Counted from the first letter of the stretch, positions 7,960 to 16,818 are shown. The stretch: DNA of 34,996 bases from Arthrobacter sp. PsM3 (GCF_030433895.1 NZ_JARUXE010000042.1:1-34996), one strand, 5' to 3'. Translations and numbers: made by a program. Notes: a model not told the origin generated them from the sequence alone.

Positions 7960-8796
7960 TTACGGCTGAAACGCGCCCCGCCGCCACTGCTCAAGCACCG
8001 CGAGGACCTGGGCCATCATCCGTTCGGGGTGATGGACCACGAAGTCGTAGCCGAACCGGAGAAACAGGTAACCTGCGACCATGGTCGCGTTGTTCCGCCC
8101 GCGGTCCTTCTTCACCTGCCGCGGCTGCAGATGCGATTCGCCGTCCGTTTCCACCACGAGAATGCCCTCAATGAGGAAGTCCACCTCGCCCACCCCGGGG
8201 ATCTCCACATGCCGTCGGACACGCAGGCCGGCTCTCTGGAAGGCGGTGTTGGCCAGAACTTCCAGCAGCGAATCGGCCCGGGGAATGACCATGTCCAGCA
8301 CCGACCTGACGCGGCCGTTGCGGTTGCCCCTCAGCTTGCCGCGGAGGAAGTCCAGACTGATGTCCCCGCGACCTACCGCACATTGGACCATCACAAGGGC
8401 TTCCAATTCGGGCAGACAGTGAAGTGCGTGGATCAGGACGTCGGCGAGTCCGGCCACGGGTAGCCACGGATGCTTGGGATGCCGGCAGCGGCCGTGTGCC
8501 ACGGAGCCGGGCGGCGCTGCCCGATGCCCAGGACTCAGATGCGTGGACTGGGCCGGAACCAACGTCCACAACCTGTAACCCGGAGCGGCCGACAGACACG
8601 TCAGCAGCCCTTTCAATTCGCGGGCGGCCCGGTAGGCGCTGGAATCCTGCGGCAGTCCGTATTGTCCGCGGCGGATCCTCACTATGGTGCCGTCCGCCAC
8701 GGCTTTGGATACCCGGTGTCGGCTGAATCCGGCCCGGGCAAAGTCAGCCGCAGTGGCCGTTCCGCTCCGTGCAGCAAGATAAGTCGCTACGTTCAT
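7960..8796 (-). CDS. AbiEi-like/DUF559 protein: winged helix plus Vsr-type nuclease-like domain
   Basis: The 278-aa product begins with a winged-helix-like region (TAADFARAGFSRHRVSKAV, then VRIRRGQYGL) of the kind seen in AbiEi-type proteins. Its last third (from about residue 200) looks like a DUF559/very-short-patch-repair-type nuclease fold: VDFLIEGILVVETDGESH, a downstream KKDRGRNN and LFLRFGYDFVV. The acidic residues and the His expected for that active site are present. Such proteins are common as solitary genes in actinobacteria; a role in DNA damage, defence or toxin-antitoxin control is possible but unproven. No AbiEii-type toxin gene is adjacent. The start could instead be GTG at 8823, nine codons upstream. 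The gene is bracketed by two copies of repeat family A. Confidence 0.75.
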   Translation of the reverse strand: MNVATYLAARSGTATAADFARAGFSRHRVSKAVADGTIVRIRRGQYGLPQDSSAYRAARELKGLLTCLSAAPGYRLWTLVPAQSTHLSPGHRAAPPGSVAHGRCRHPKHPWLPVAGLADVLIHALHCLPELEALVMVQCAVGRGDISLDFLRGKLRGNRNGRVRSVLDMVIPRADSLLEVLANTAFQRAGLRVRRHVEIPGVGEVDFLIEGILVVETDGESHLQPRQVKKDRGRNNATMVAGYLFLRFGYDFVVHHPERMMAQVLAVLEQWRRGAFQP

Positions 8797-8881
8797 TCCG
8801 CCAATGTGCCCTGTCTGCGGCACTTCGAGTCCGCCCCGGTTGCGCTATGTGGATAACCCCGGCCAAAGGACTCCGGCGGCC

Positions 8882-8953
8882 GAGGGGCACTTTCACACGG
8901 AGACGCCCGAGGAATCAGCTTGGGAACTGCCCAAACCGCGGCAAAGTGCCCTC
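8882..8953. repeat. Palindromic element family A, copy 2 (72 bp)
   Basis: GAGGGGCACTTT (8882-8893) and CAAAGTGCCCTC (8942-8953) are inverted arms. The interior CACACGGAGACGCCCGAGG matches the other copies in the same orientation. It lies 85 bp upstream of the AbiEi-like start, so the gene is flanked on both sides by this family. Confidence 0.78.
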
Positions 8954-8995
8954 GCGCCGCTATGTCCAGAGCCCGCCGCCTAGCAACCTGGACTA

Positions 8996-9101
8996 TTCGC
9001 GGCCCAACAACCCCCGGGCCCAGTCAGAGAGACCACGGCCACAGGGGTTTCGCGGCCCAACACCCCCCGGGCCCGGTCAGAGAAACCATGGCCACGGGGC
9101 A
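8996..9101. repeat. 53-bp direct repeat, two copies
   Basis: Two adjacent units at 8996-9048 and 9049-9101 share TTCGCGGCCCAAC, CCCCCGGGCCC and GGTCAGAGA/CAGTCAGAGA blocks and both end in CGGCCACAGGGG or a close variant. No coding frame spans them convincingly. Confidence 0.8.
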
Positions 9102-9145
9102 TTTTGACACCGATAAGCCGCGGGATCAGCTGGCGAACTGCGGGC
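9096..9145. repeat. Palindromic element family A, copy 3 (left part only)
   Basis: ACGGGGCATTTTGACACCG and the following CGGGATCAGCTGGCGAACTGCG match the left arm and interior of copies 2 and 4. The right arm AAAGTGCCCC is missing, so this copy is decayed. Confidence 0.6.
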
Positions 9146-9194
9146 GAATGGCGTGGGAATGGCCTCCGGCGGCCGGACAACGACGCGCGGCAGG

Positions 9195-9264
9195 GGGGGC
9201 ACTTTGACCCGGACACGCCGGGAAACCAGCCGGGCAAGGGCCTGCGGCGGCTGAAAGTGCCCCC
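9195..9264. repeat. Palindromic element family A, copy 4 (70 bp)
   Basis: Left arm GGGGGCACTTTGA (9195-9207) and right arm TGAAAGTGCCCCC (9252-9264) pair almost perfectly. The interior GACCCGGACACGCCGGGAAA matches the other copies. With the neighbouring repeats it fills the gene-free stretch 8824-9647, in which I see no credible coding sequence. Confidence 0.78.
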
Positions 9265-9372
9265 GCAGTGCCGCCGGAGCCCCTGCGCCAGTACCCCCGT
9301 AGTGCCGCCGGAGCCCCTGCCGCAGTGCCCCCGCAGTGCCCGCCAGCGCCTGCGGAGCGCCTGCGGAGCGCG
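9265..9372. repeat. Short GC-rich repeats
   Basis: AGTGCCGCCGGAGCCCCTG occurs twice about 33 bp apart (near 9267 and 9301), followed by repeats of GCAGTGCCC and GCCTGCGGAGC. It looks like low-complexity expansion next to element copy 4. Confidence 0.6.
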
Positions 9373-9426
9373 TCAGGCCGGGCCAGGCCAGCGTGTGACA
9401 GCAAATTTACACAGGCGCTAGACAGC

Positions 9427-9442
9427 ATGACATTTCTGTCAT
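9427..9442. other. Small palindrome ATGACA-N4-TGTCAT
   Basis: A perfect 6-bp inverted repeat with a 4-base spacer lies in the intergenic region. It could be an operator or a short hairpin; nothing nearby decides which. Confidence 0.35.
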
Positions 9443-9496
9443 AGGCTCATTCATGGGTTCACCAAATGCCTCCGGTGGATCTGATGCGAACGGAGA

Positions 9497-9554
9497 AATG
9501 GCCCCGGTTCGACACAACGGATGACTGGAAACGTTGTAGAGAACCGGGGCCATT
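9497..9554. terminator. Long hairpin, possible terminator of the polyprenyl synthase operon
   Basis: AATGGCCCCGGTTC (9497-9510) and GAACCGGGGCCATT (9541-9554) form a perfect 14-bp stem. Its 30-base loop contains a second inverted repeat, ACAACG/CGTTGT. The structure lies about 94 bp past the stop codon at 9648 (minus strand). There is no long T run, so it may be a terminator, a 3' stabilising structure or another repeat. Confidence 0.5.
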
Positions 9555-9647
9555 CCGTTTAAGCAGTAGAACCCACGAGAAGACCAGGGTAAAAGGCGAC
9601 AGGCAGAGACCCGCCGAAGGCAGGGACCCGGAGACCCGCACAAAGAG

Positions 9648-10748
9648 TCAGCTGGCGCGGTCCACCACGGCCATCGCGAAGTTGGTCAGCGAAGTCTTCA
9701 CCACGCCCTCGGGCAGCGGCGCGAGGGCGGCAATCGCTTCATTGGCCCAGGCCCGGGCCACCACCCAGGACTCCGCCGTGACGGGGTGCTCGCGGAGGCC
9801 GGCCACCGCGGCGGCGAGGGCTTCGTCCGAGCTGAGGTCGCCGTCGATGAGCTTCAGGAGTTCGACGGCGGACTGGTCGCCGTTCTCGGCCTTCTTGCGC
9901 AGCAGCAGCACGGGCAGCGTCGGCACACCTTCGCGCAGGTCGGTGCCCGGGGACTTGCCGGACTTGACCTTGACCCCGGTGACGTCGATGACGTCGTCGG
10001 CGAGCTGGAAGGCCACGCCCACCTTTTCGCCGTACTCGACCAGCATGGGCTCGTAGGACTCGTCGGCGCCGGAGAAGATCGCGCCGAGCTGACCGGAGGC
10101 CGCCACGAGCGAGCCGGTCTTGTCCGCGATGACCGAGAGGTAGTGCTCCACCGGGTCCTCGTCCGGGCGCGGGCCGACGGTTTCATGCAGCTGGCCAAGG
10201 CAGAGCCGCTCAAAAGTGCGGGCCTGGATGCCGAGCGCGCGCGAGCCGAGTTCGGAGACCAGGATGGAGGCGCGGGCAAAGATCAGGTCGCCGGTCAGGA
10301 CAGCGACGGAGTTGCCCCAGACCTCATGCGCCGTGGGGGCGCCGCGGCGGAACGGCGCGGAGTCCATCACGTCGTCGTGGTAGAGCGTCGCCAGGTGGGT
10401 GAGTTCGACGACGACGGCGGCCTGCACCACGGCGGGCCGGGAGGCGTCACCCAAGTGGGCGCAGAGCAGGGTCAGCAGCGGTCGGATGCGCTTGCCGCCG
10501 GCTTCAACGAGGTGGCGCGACGTCGCGTCAGCCAGCGGATCCGAGTTGGCGATGGCTTCGCGCAGCTTCTTCTCCACGCGGGCCAGGTTGGTGGTGATCG
10601 CGGGCCCCAGTTCGGGGTCCCCGGCGATCGCGGCAAATCCGGCCGGCAACTGTAAGCCAGTGGCGATCGCGGTGGTGTTGAGGCTGGGCTCGGAGCTCGG
10701 CAGGCCGTGTCCGGCGTGCGTCCAGCTTTGGTCTGCAGAGTTGGTCAC
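9648..10748 (-). CDS. Long-chain polyprenyl diphosphate synthase (menaquinone side chain)
   Basis: A trans-isoprenyl diphosphate synthase of 366 aa that builds the prenyl tail. The two Asp-rich motifs are DDVMD at residues 125-129 and DDVID at 251-255, with GGKRIRP at 84-90 for pyrophosphate binding and FQLADD at the second motif. The residue five before the first motif is Ala120; a small residue there is typical of enzymes making longer products. With menG and a MenJ-like reductase upstream in the same operon, the product is most likely the menaquinone side chain precursor. The first 40 residues are variable. GTG at 10748 overlaps the upstream gene's stop as GTGA. Exact chain length cannot be read from the sequence. 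Confidence 0.92.
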   Translation of the reverse strand: MTNSADQSWTHAGHGLPSSEPSLNTTAIATGLQLPAGFAAIAGDPELGPAITTNLARVEKKLREAIANSDPLADATSRHLVEAGGKRIRPLLTLLCAHLGDASRPAVVQAAVVVELTHLATLYHDDVMDSAPFRRGAPTAHEVWGNSVAVLTGDLIFARASILVSELGSRALGIQARTFERLCLGQLHETVGPRPDEDPVEHYLSVIADKTGSLVAASGQLGAIFSGADESYEPMLVEYGEKVGVAFQLADDVIDVTGVKVKSGKSPGTDLREGVPTLPVLLLRKKAENGDQSAVELLKLIDGDLSSDEALAAAVAGLREHPVTAESWVVARAWANEAIAALAPLPEGVVKTSLTNFAMAVVDRAS

Positions 10749-12178
10749 GGGATAACCCTAACTTCAGTTGCGGAAACCGCGGAGATGGCGCCGGTGTGCG
10801 AAGGGGTGTCGGGGATGGCGCCGGTGTGCGAAGGGGTGTCGGGGATGGCGCCGGCAGGCGACGCCCCCGCACTGGCAGCATCCGCCCGGGACCGGCCCTG
10901 GTTGGACGTCGCCGGGACCAGGGATTCCAGCACCCGGATGACGCGGTCCTCGAAGCCCTTGGCCGCGGGATCGGTCAGGTTGGCCAGCAGCCGCACCACG
11001 AACCGCATCAGCACAGGAATGGGCATGCCCGTCCGGAGGGCCAGTTTCATCACGGCCGGCTTGCCGATCAGGGCAGCGAAGGCACGGCCCAGGGTGAAGT
11101 GTGAACCCCACTGGTCCCGCACGTAGTCCGCGTACCGCGAAAGGTGCGCGTCGGCGTCGGCCCCGGTCCAGCCGGCGGATGCGGAACGAGCGGCGCCGTC
11201 GATGATGAACTCGGCGGCGAAGCGGGCGGACTCCATGGCGTAGGAGATGCCCTCGCCGTTAAACGGGGAGACCATGCCGCCGGCGTCGCCGAGCAGGAGC
11301 AGTCCCGGCGAGTAGTGCGGGGTGCGGTTGAAGCCCATCGGCAGCGCGGCGCCGCGGATCTCGCCGACCTGGTTTTCCGGGGTGAACCCCCACTCGGCGG
11401 GCATCCCGGCGGTCCATTCGCGCAGGACCTGCTTGTAGTCCAGCTTGCCGAATTCCTTGGAGGAGTTCAGGATGCCGAGGCCCACGTTGGAGGTGCCGTC
11501 GCCGACGCCGAACACCCAGCCGTAGCCGGGCAGCAGCTTGCCGTCGCGGCCGGGGAGCTCCAGCCAGCCTTCCATCCAGTCGTCGTCGTGCCGCGGCGAG
11601 GTGAAGTAGGTGCGGACGGCGACGCCGAGCGGCCGGTCGTCGCGCTTCCGGATGCCGAGCGAGACGGCGGTGCGGCTGGAGTTTCCGTCGGCGGCGAGCA
11701 CGACGTCGGCGCTGAAGTCCCGGGTCTCCCCCGTCTTGCGGCCGGACTCGTCGAGCAGGGCGGCGCGGACCCCGGCGACGCGGCCGTCGTCGGAGCGCAG
11801 TGCCTCGGTGACGCTGTGGCGTTCCAGCACGACGGCGCCCGCGGACTGGGCGTGCCGGGCCAGCTCCTCGTCGAAGCCGATCCGGGTGCGGATCAGCCCG
11901 TACTGCGGGAAGTCGGAGACCTCGGGCCAGGGCAGTTCGATGCTGCGGCCGCCGGCGAGCAGGCGCAGGCCCTTGTTGCGGCGCCAGCCGTCGGTTTCGG
12001 GGTGCGGCAGGCCAAGCTTCTGGATCTCGCGGACGGCGCGGGGGGTGAGCCCGTCGCCGCAGACCTTTTCACGGGGGAAGCTGGTCTTTTCCAGCACCGT
12101 GACGTCGATGCCGGCCTGGGCCAGGTAGTAGGCGGCAGTGGACCCGGCCGGACCTGCTCCGACGATCAGTACTTTCAC
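10745..12178 (-). CDS. Geranylgeranyl reductase-family FAD enzyme, MenJ-like menaquinone reductase
   Basis: A 477-aa FAD-dependent oxidoreductase of the geranylgeranyl reductase family. The N-terminal dinucleotide motif is GAGPAGSTAAYYLAQAG (residues 7-23), followed by ExxxFPREKVCGDGLTPRAV, DVVLAADGNSS and the FAD site LLLLGDAGGMVSPFNGEGI. In mycobacteria the homologue MenJ saturates one isoprene unit of menaquinone; the operon with menG and a prenyl synthase makes the same role likely here. The last 40 residues are low-complexity and carry tandem GAIPDTPSHT decapeptides encoded by a 30-bp repeat. GTG at 12178 follows the menG stop by 12 bp. Confidence 0.87.
   Translation of the reverse strand: MKVLIVGAGPAGSTAAYYLAQAGIDVTVLEKTSFPREKVCGDGLTPRAVREIQKLGLPHPETDGWRRNKGLRLLAGGRSIELPWPEVSDFPQYGLIRTRIGFDEELARHAQSAGAVVLERHSVTEALRSDDGRVAGVRAALLDESGRKTGETRDFSADVVLAADGNSSRTAVSLGIRKRDDRPLGVAVRTYFTSPRHDDDWMEGWLELPGRDGKLLPGYGWVFGVGDGTSNVGLGILNSSKEFGKLDYKQVLREWTAGMPAEWGFTPENQVGEIRGAALPMGFNRTPHYSPGLLLLGDAGGMVSPFNGEGISYAMESARFAAEFIIDGAARSASAGWTGADADAHLSRYADYVRDQWGSHFTLGRAFAALIGKPAVMKLALRTGMPIPVLMRFVVRLLANLTDPAAKGFEDRVIRVLESLVPATSNQGRSRADAASAGASPAGAIPDTPSHTGAIPDTPSHTGAISAVSATEVRVIP
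10784..10854. repeat. 30-bp minisatellite in the MenJ-like tail
   Basis: Two identical 30-bp units (10784-10813 and 10814-10843, starting GATGGCGCCGGTGTGCGAAG) and a partial third encode repeated GAIPDTPSHT decapeptides on the minus strand. Confidence 0.85.
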
Positions 12179-12190
12179 GGCGGCGGTGGA

Positions 12191-12979
12191 CTAACGCGCG
12201 GGCCGGATGATGTTGCGCCGCAGCTTCGCCACCGGTCCGGTGTGGGCGGCCAGCGCTGCGGCGCCCGCGGCGGGGCCGGATTCCGGGCCGGGCTTGACGG
12301 CGCGGTGCACGGCGACGATGCCGCCGGTGAGGTTGCGGTAGGTGACCTTGTCCCAGCCGGATTCCTGCAGCCAGGCTGCGAGGTGGTCCTGGTCCGGCCA
12401 GGCGCGGATGGACTCGGCGAGGTAGACGTAGGCATCCGGGTTGGAGGCCACCTTGACGGCGATCGCGGGCAGCGCGCGCATGAGGTATTCGGTGTACATA
12501 GTGCGCCACAGCGGCACCACGGGCTGGGAGAACTCGGCGATGACGAGCTTGCCGCCGGGCTTGGTGACGCGCAGCATCTCGGCCAGGGCCTTCTTCGGCT
12601 CGTTGACGTTGCGCAGGCCGAAGGAGATGGTGCTGGCATCGAAGGTGTTGTCCGCGAAGGGCAGGCGTGTGGCGTCCCCGGCGATGAAGTCGATGTCGGG
12701 GCGGCGGCGCTTGCCCACCTTGAGCATGCCCAGCGAGAAGTCGCAGGCGATCACGTCGATGCCGGCGTCGGCATACGGTTCGCTGGAGGTGCCGGTGCCG
12801 GCGGCGAGATCGAGCACCCGCTGGCCCGTCTTCACATCCATGGCTTCGACCACAATCTTGCGCCAACGCCGCGTCTGCCCCATCGACAGGACATCATTGA
12901 CGACGTCGTATTTGGGGGCGACGTCGTCAAACATCGTGGCTACTTCGTCCGGACGCTTATCCAAGGATGCTCGGTTCAC
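12191..12979 (-). CDS. menG: Demethylmenaquinone methyltransferase MenG (UbiE family)
   Basis: It catalyses the last step of menaquinone synthesis, SAM-dependent C-methylation of demethylmenaquinone. The 262-aa class I methyltransferase has the family start (VATMFDDVAPKYDVVNDVLSMGQTRRWR), the SAM motif VLDLAAGTGT at residues 55-64, GDATRLPFADNTFDAS and the UbiE signature ISFGLRNV followed by RVTKPGGKL. The last 40 residues (Ala/Gly/Pro-rich, then LRRNIIRPAR) exceed the usual length. GTG at 12979 lies in AAGGGTGAAC; an alternative start is not obvious. It is the first gene of the menG, MenJ-like, prenyl synthase operon and is divergent from menF, as expected for a quinone control point. The 141-bp gap to menF holds short GC-rich repeats of GGGCTGAGCAGGG type. 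Confidence 0.93.
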   Translation of the reverse strand: MNRASLDKRPDEVATMFDDVAPKYDVVNDVLSMGQTRRWRKIVVEAMDVKTGQRVLDLAAGTGTSSEPYADAGIDVIACDFSLGMLKVGKRRRPDIDFIAGDATRLPFADNTFDASTISFGLRNVNEPKKALAEMLRVTKPGGKLVIAEFSQPVVPLWRTMYTEYLMRALPAIAVKVASNPDAYVYLAESIRAWPDQDHLAAWLQESGWDKVTYRNLTGGIVAVHRAVKPGPESGPAAGAAALAAHTGPVAKLRRNIIRPAR

Positions 12980-13120
12980 CCTTACAGTGTCTCAAATGAT
13001 CAGCACACGCCCTAACCAAGGGCTGAGCAGGGCCCGGGCAAGGGCTAACCGGGGCCTGAGCAGGGGCTCAGCACGCCCGGAGCAGGGCCTCCGGCGTGTC
13101 GGGAGTAGTGTGGTCTCACT

Positions 13121-14635
13121 ATGACGAGCGCGTTCCGAACCCTGACAGTCCCCCTCGATGCAGAATCATTCCCCGGGGGGCTGCCGTCGTTTCTGGTCCG
13201 GGACGACCTCCTCTGCTGGACCCGCCGCGAAGCCGGCCTCGTGGGCTTCGGCGAGGTGGCCCGGTTCACCGCCACGGGGCCCGACCGCTTCCTCGAGGCG
13301 GACATCTGGTGGCGCCACCTGGTCCTCGAGGCCGAGATCACCGACGCCGTCGAATGGCCCGGCACCGGCCCCGTCGCGTTCGGCTCCTTCGCCTTCTCCA
13401 AAGCCTCCGCACATGAGTCGCGGATGATCGTGCCCGAAATCGTCGTCGGACTGCGCGACGGCAAGGCCTGGCTCACCCAGTTGACGTTCGACGACGGCGA
13501 CCTCACCGAAGCGGGCGCCCGCGCCGCGCTGGACCGCTGGCTTAGGAGCGGGTACGGCAGTGCTGCCGGGACGCTCCCGGACGGCCCGACGCCGGAAGGC
13601 TGCACCCCCGCGGACTCAGCCGACCCTGCGGACCCGGCCGACCCTGCGGACCCGGCCGCCGGGAACGGCACCGCCGAGTCCGGAACCGGGTCCGGCACCG
13701 CCGGGAACAGCACCGCCGGGAACGGCACCCGCGCCGCCGTCGCCACCCGGGCCGGTGCCGCCGTCGTGCGCCCCCTGCCGCTGGCTGCCGGGGCGACACT
13801 GCACACCGGCTCGCTCAGCGAGGAAGACTGGATGGCCGCCGTAGCCGCGGGCGTGGCCGAGATCCGCACCGGGGCGCTCGAGAAGCTCGTGCTGGCCCGG
13901 GACATCGTCGCCACCGTTCCGGCCGGGGTGAACGCCGCCGAGATCCTGCGCCAGCTCGCCGTCCGCTACCGCGAATGCTGGACCTACGGCGTCGACGGGC
14001 TGGTCGGTGCCACCCCCGAGATGCTGATCCAGGTGGAGGGCCGCACCGCGCAGGCCCGCGTCCTGGCCGGCACCCTGGACCGCCGCGACGCTGACGGCAT
14101 GGCGGGCTCGCCGCTGGAGTTCGCCGAGCGCGTGCTGGCCGGGTCGGAGAAGCAGCGGCACGAGCACGACATCGCGATCCAGTCGCTGACCACCCAGCTG
14201 GCACCGTTTTCGGAGGCGATGAACGCGCACAGCGAACCCTTCATCCTGGAACTGCCCAACGTCTGGCACCTCGCCTCGGACGTGAAGGCGGAACTGGCGG
14301 AGGTGGAGGGACATGTCCCCACCAGCCTCGCCCTGATCAATGCGCTGCATCCCACGGCGGCGGTCTGCGGCACGCCGACCACCGTGGCGGGCGCGCTGAT
14401 CCGCAAGCTGGAGCACCTGGACCGCGGCCCGTACGCCGGACCGGTCGGCTGGCTCGACGCTGCCGGCAACGGGGAATGGGGCATCGCGCTGCGCGGCGCC
14501 GTCATCGAGTCCCCGCAGACCGTCCGGCTGTACGCCGGCTGCGGCGTCGTCGAAGGATCCGTGCCGGAAGCCGAGCTCGCCGAGACCTGGGCGAAGTTCC
14601 GGCCGATGCTGGAGTCCCTCGGCATCAGCAGCTAG
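13121..14635 (+). CDS. menF: Isochorismate synthase MenF
   Basis: It converts chorismate to isochorismate, the first step of the classical menaquinone pathway. The 504-aa protein has the chorismate-binding domain from about residue 230: EKLVLARD with the catalytic Lys255, GATPEML, ESVxx-type LAGTLDRRDADG, the HPTAAVCGTP block and PYAGPVGWLD followed by GEWGIALRGA. An anabolic (rather than siderophore) role is inferred from the menG operon next door. Residues 145-215 are a low-complexity insert (DPAD repeats, then GNGT/GSGT-type runs) not found in typical MenF, making it longer than usual (about 370-430 aa). ATG 13121 has a TAGTGT hexamer nine bases upstream (13106-13111), which could allow a leaderless message; the Shine-Dalgarno match GGGAG is farther than ideal. 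Confidence 0.92.
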   Translation: MTSAFRTLTVPLDAESFPGGLPSFLVRDDLLCWTRREAGLVGFGEVARFTATGPDRFLEADIWWRHLVLEAEITDAVEWPGTGPVAFGSFAFSKASAHESRMIVPEIVVGLRDGKAWLTQLTFDDGDLTEAGARAALDRWLRSGYGSAAGTLPDGPTPEGCTPADSADPADPADPADPAAGNGTAESGTGSGTAGNSTAGNGTRAAVATRAGAAVVRPLPLAAGATLHTGSLSEEDWMAAVAAGVAEIRTGALEKLVLARDIVATVPAGVNAAEILRQLAVRYRECWTYGVDGLVGATPEMLIQVEGRTAQARVLAGTLDRRDADGMAGSPLEFAERVLAGSEKQRHEHDIAIQSLTTQLAPFSEAMNAHSEPFILELPNVWHLASDVKAELAEVEGHVPTSLALINALHPTAAVCGTPTTVAGALIRKLEHLDRGPYAGPVGWLDAAGNGEWGIALRGAVIESPQTVRLYAGCGVVEGSVPEAELAETWAKFRPMLESLGISS

Positions 14636-14657
14636 GGACCGGTTCACCGTCCGGTCC
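14636..14657. terminator. Candidate hairpin after menF
   Basis: GGACCGG (14636-14642) and CCGGTCC (14651-14657) form a perfect 7-bp stem directly after the stop codon. No T tract follows. A second near-palindrome, CTGAATCCGGGATTCCAG, lies at 14691-14708. Confidence 0.4.
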
Positions 14658-14802
14658 GACAGGCGGTCCGGCCGGTCCGTTCTGCCGGTCCTGAATCCGG
14701 GATTCCAGACACACCAACGTGTGAAAGTCTTGTATTTAACCCCGAAATAGTTATCCAATAGTGAAACTTAGTTTTCTGTGACGCACATCTCTTCTTCGGC
14801 GA

Positions 14803-14808
14803 TACACT
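14803..14808 (+). promoter_or_regulatory. Candidate -10 of the amino acid ABC operon
   Basis: TACACT lies in an unusually AT-rich stretch (about 14725-14830) 47 bp before the start codon at 14856. No clear -35 is seen; GACGCA is at 17-bp spacing. The AT drop and position support a promoter region. Confidence 0.45.
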
Positions 14809-14855
14809 ATAAACCGACTTGGTTACGCATCCCTCCTGCAACAAAAGGTAAGAAA

Positions 14856-15812
14856 ATGCAGATCTCCCGTTCGCTCCTGAGCACCTCCACGCTTAAGGCA
14901 GCCACCGTGCTGGCCATCGGCGCCCTGACGCTCTCCGCCTGCACCAATGCCTCCGAAAAGGCACCGGCCGGCGCGGCGCCGTCCGTATCCGGCAGTGCCG
15001 CGGCCAGCTTCGACCCCAGCACCGTCCAGAAGGACGACGCCCTGGCGGCCATGGTGCCGGAGTCGATCAAGTCCAAGGGCACCCTGACGGTGGGCTCGGA
15101 CACGTCCTACGCCCCCGCGGAATTCCTCGGCACCGACGGCCAGACCCCGGTGGGCTACGACGTCGACATCGCCAAGGCGATCGGCGCCACCCTGGGCCTG
15201 AAGGTCCAGGTGCAGACGTCCGAATTCACCGGCATCCTCCCGGCCCTGGGCCCGAAGTACGACCTCGGCATCTCCTCGTTCACGATCAACCCGGAGCGGC
15301 TCGGCGCGGTGAACATGGTCAGCTACTTCAACGCCGGCACCGCCTGGGCCGTGCAGAAGGGCAACCCGAAGAAGGTCTCGCTGGATGACCTCTGCGGCAA
15401 GTCCGTCGGTGTGCAGACCGGTACCGTCCAGGAAGATCCGGACCTGTCGGACCGCAGCAAGAAGTGTGTGGCAGACAGCAAGCCGGCCATCAACGTGGTG
15501 ACACTCAAGAACCAGACGGACATCACCACCCGCCTGGTCAACGGCAGCGTCGATGCGATGGCCGCCGACTCCCCCATCACTGGCTACGCCATCACCCAGA
15601 CCAACGGCCAGATCGAAAAGCTCGGCGACGTCTACGATTCCGCTCCGCAGGGGATCGCCGTGGCCAAGTCGGATATGGCCCTGGCCGAGGTCGTCCAGAA
15701 GACCGTCACCAAGCTCATGGAGAACGGTTCCTACAAGAAGATCCTGGAAGGCTGGGGCAACGCCGACGGCGCCATCACCAAGTCTGAGGTCAACCCGGCG
15801 GTCGGATCTTGA
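14856..15812 (+). CDS. Polar amino acid ABC transporter substrate-binding lipoprotein
   Basis: A 318-aa extracellular solute-binding protein of family 3 (HisJ/GlnH-like), anchored as a lipoprotein. The signal peptide has a basic start, a hydrophobic core and a lipobox ending at Cys29 (LTLSAC). The mature part shows KGTLTVGSDTSYAPAEF, GYDVDIAKAIGATLGL, a central YDLGISSFTINPERL and the C-terminal lobe with LVNGSVDAMAADSPITGYA. The ATG at 14856 is preceded by AAAGGTAAG; upstream in-frame starts would delay the signal peptide. The ligand cannot be assigned; cationic or polar amino acids are likely from the family. Permease and ATPase genes follow in the same operon. Confidence 0.93.
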   Translation: MQISRSLLSTSTLKAATVLAIGALTLSACTNASEKAPAGAAPSVSGSAAASFDPSTVQKDDALAAMVPESIKSKGTLTVGSDTSYAPAEFLGTDGQTPVGYDVDIAKAIGATLGLKVQVQTSEFTGILPALGPKYDLGISSFTINPERLGAVNMVSYFNAGTAWAVQKGNPKKVSLDDLCGKSVGVQTGTVQEDPDLSDRSKKCVADSKPAINVVTLKNQTDITTRLVNGSVDAMAADSPITGYAITQTNGQIEKLGDVYDSAPQGIAVAKSDMALAEVVQKTVTKLMENGSYKKILEGWGNADGAITKSEVNPAVGS

Positions 15813-15847
15813 GTCTTCCCACAACCGGCCGCACACCAGGTGCGCAC

Positions 15848-16818
15848 ATGGACAGTCATCAGGAAAAGCCCGAGGCACCGGTAGTCCTGAACAATCCGGT
15901 ACCGGTCCGGCACCCGGGCCGCTGGATCAGCGCCATCATCATCCTCGGCGTGCTCGCCCTGTTCCTGCAGAGCCTGGTCACCAACCCCAACTTCCGCTGG
16001 GACATCGTGGGGACCTACATCCTTGACACCAAGGTGGTGCAGGGCGTCGGCTGGACGCTGCTGCTGACCGTGGCTTCCATGGTCCTGGCCATCGTGCTGG
16101 CGATCCTTCTGGCGTTCATGCGCCAGTCGGAGAACCCGGTGTTCCGCTGGTCCAGCTGGGCCTGGGTCTGGTTCTTCCGCGGCACTCCGGTGTACACGCA
16201 GTTGGTCTTCTGGGGCTTGATCGCCGTCCTGTATCCCAAGATCACCGCCGGAATCCCGTTCGGACCCGAGTGGTTCGCCGTGGACACGAGCACCGTCATC
16301 ACAACCACGGCTGCGGCCATCCTGGGCCTGGGCCTGAACGAGTCCGCCTACCTGGCGGAAATCTTCCGGGCCGGCCTCAAGTCGGTGGACCGCGGCCAGG
16401 AGGAAGCCGCCGAGGCCCTCGGCATGGGCAAGACGAAAATCATGTGGCGGATCATCCTCCCGCAGGCCATGCGGGTGATCGTGCCGCCCACCGGCAACGA
16501 AACGATCGGCATGCTGAAGACCACCTCCCTGGTCCTGGCCGTGCCGTTCACCCTGGACCTGACCTTTGCCACGAACACCCTGGCCAACCGGACCTATCTG
16601 CCGGTGCCCCTGCTCATCGTTGCGGCCATCTGGTACCTCGTGATCACCAGCCTGCTGATGGTGGGCCAGCACTTCATCGAGGCCTACTACGGCAAGGGAG
16701 TGGACAACCTTGCTCCGGCCACGATCAACCCGGCGGCAGCAAAAGCCGCCGCCGCCGTGGCGCCAAGCGCTGCAGCGGAGCCGGCGCTGAAGATGGACTT
16801 TCCCGAGGAGGAGGCAAA

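Noticed and set aside
8882..9264. Family A elements considered as an insertion sequence or its ends
   Set aside because: No transposase frame or target-site duplication is visible; sizes of about 70 bp fit REP-like or MITE-like elements better.
9407..9643. Short minus-strand frames of 60-78 codons near 9407-9643
   Set aside because: They lie across the long hairpin, have no ribosome binding site and resemble no known protein.
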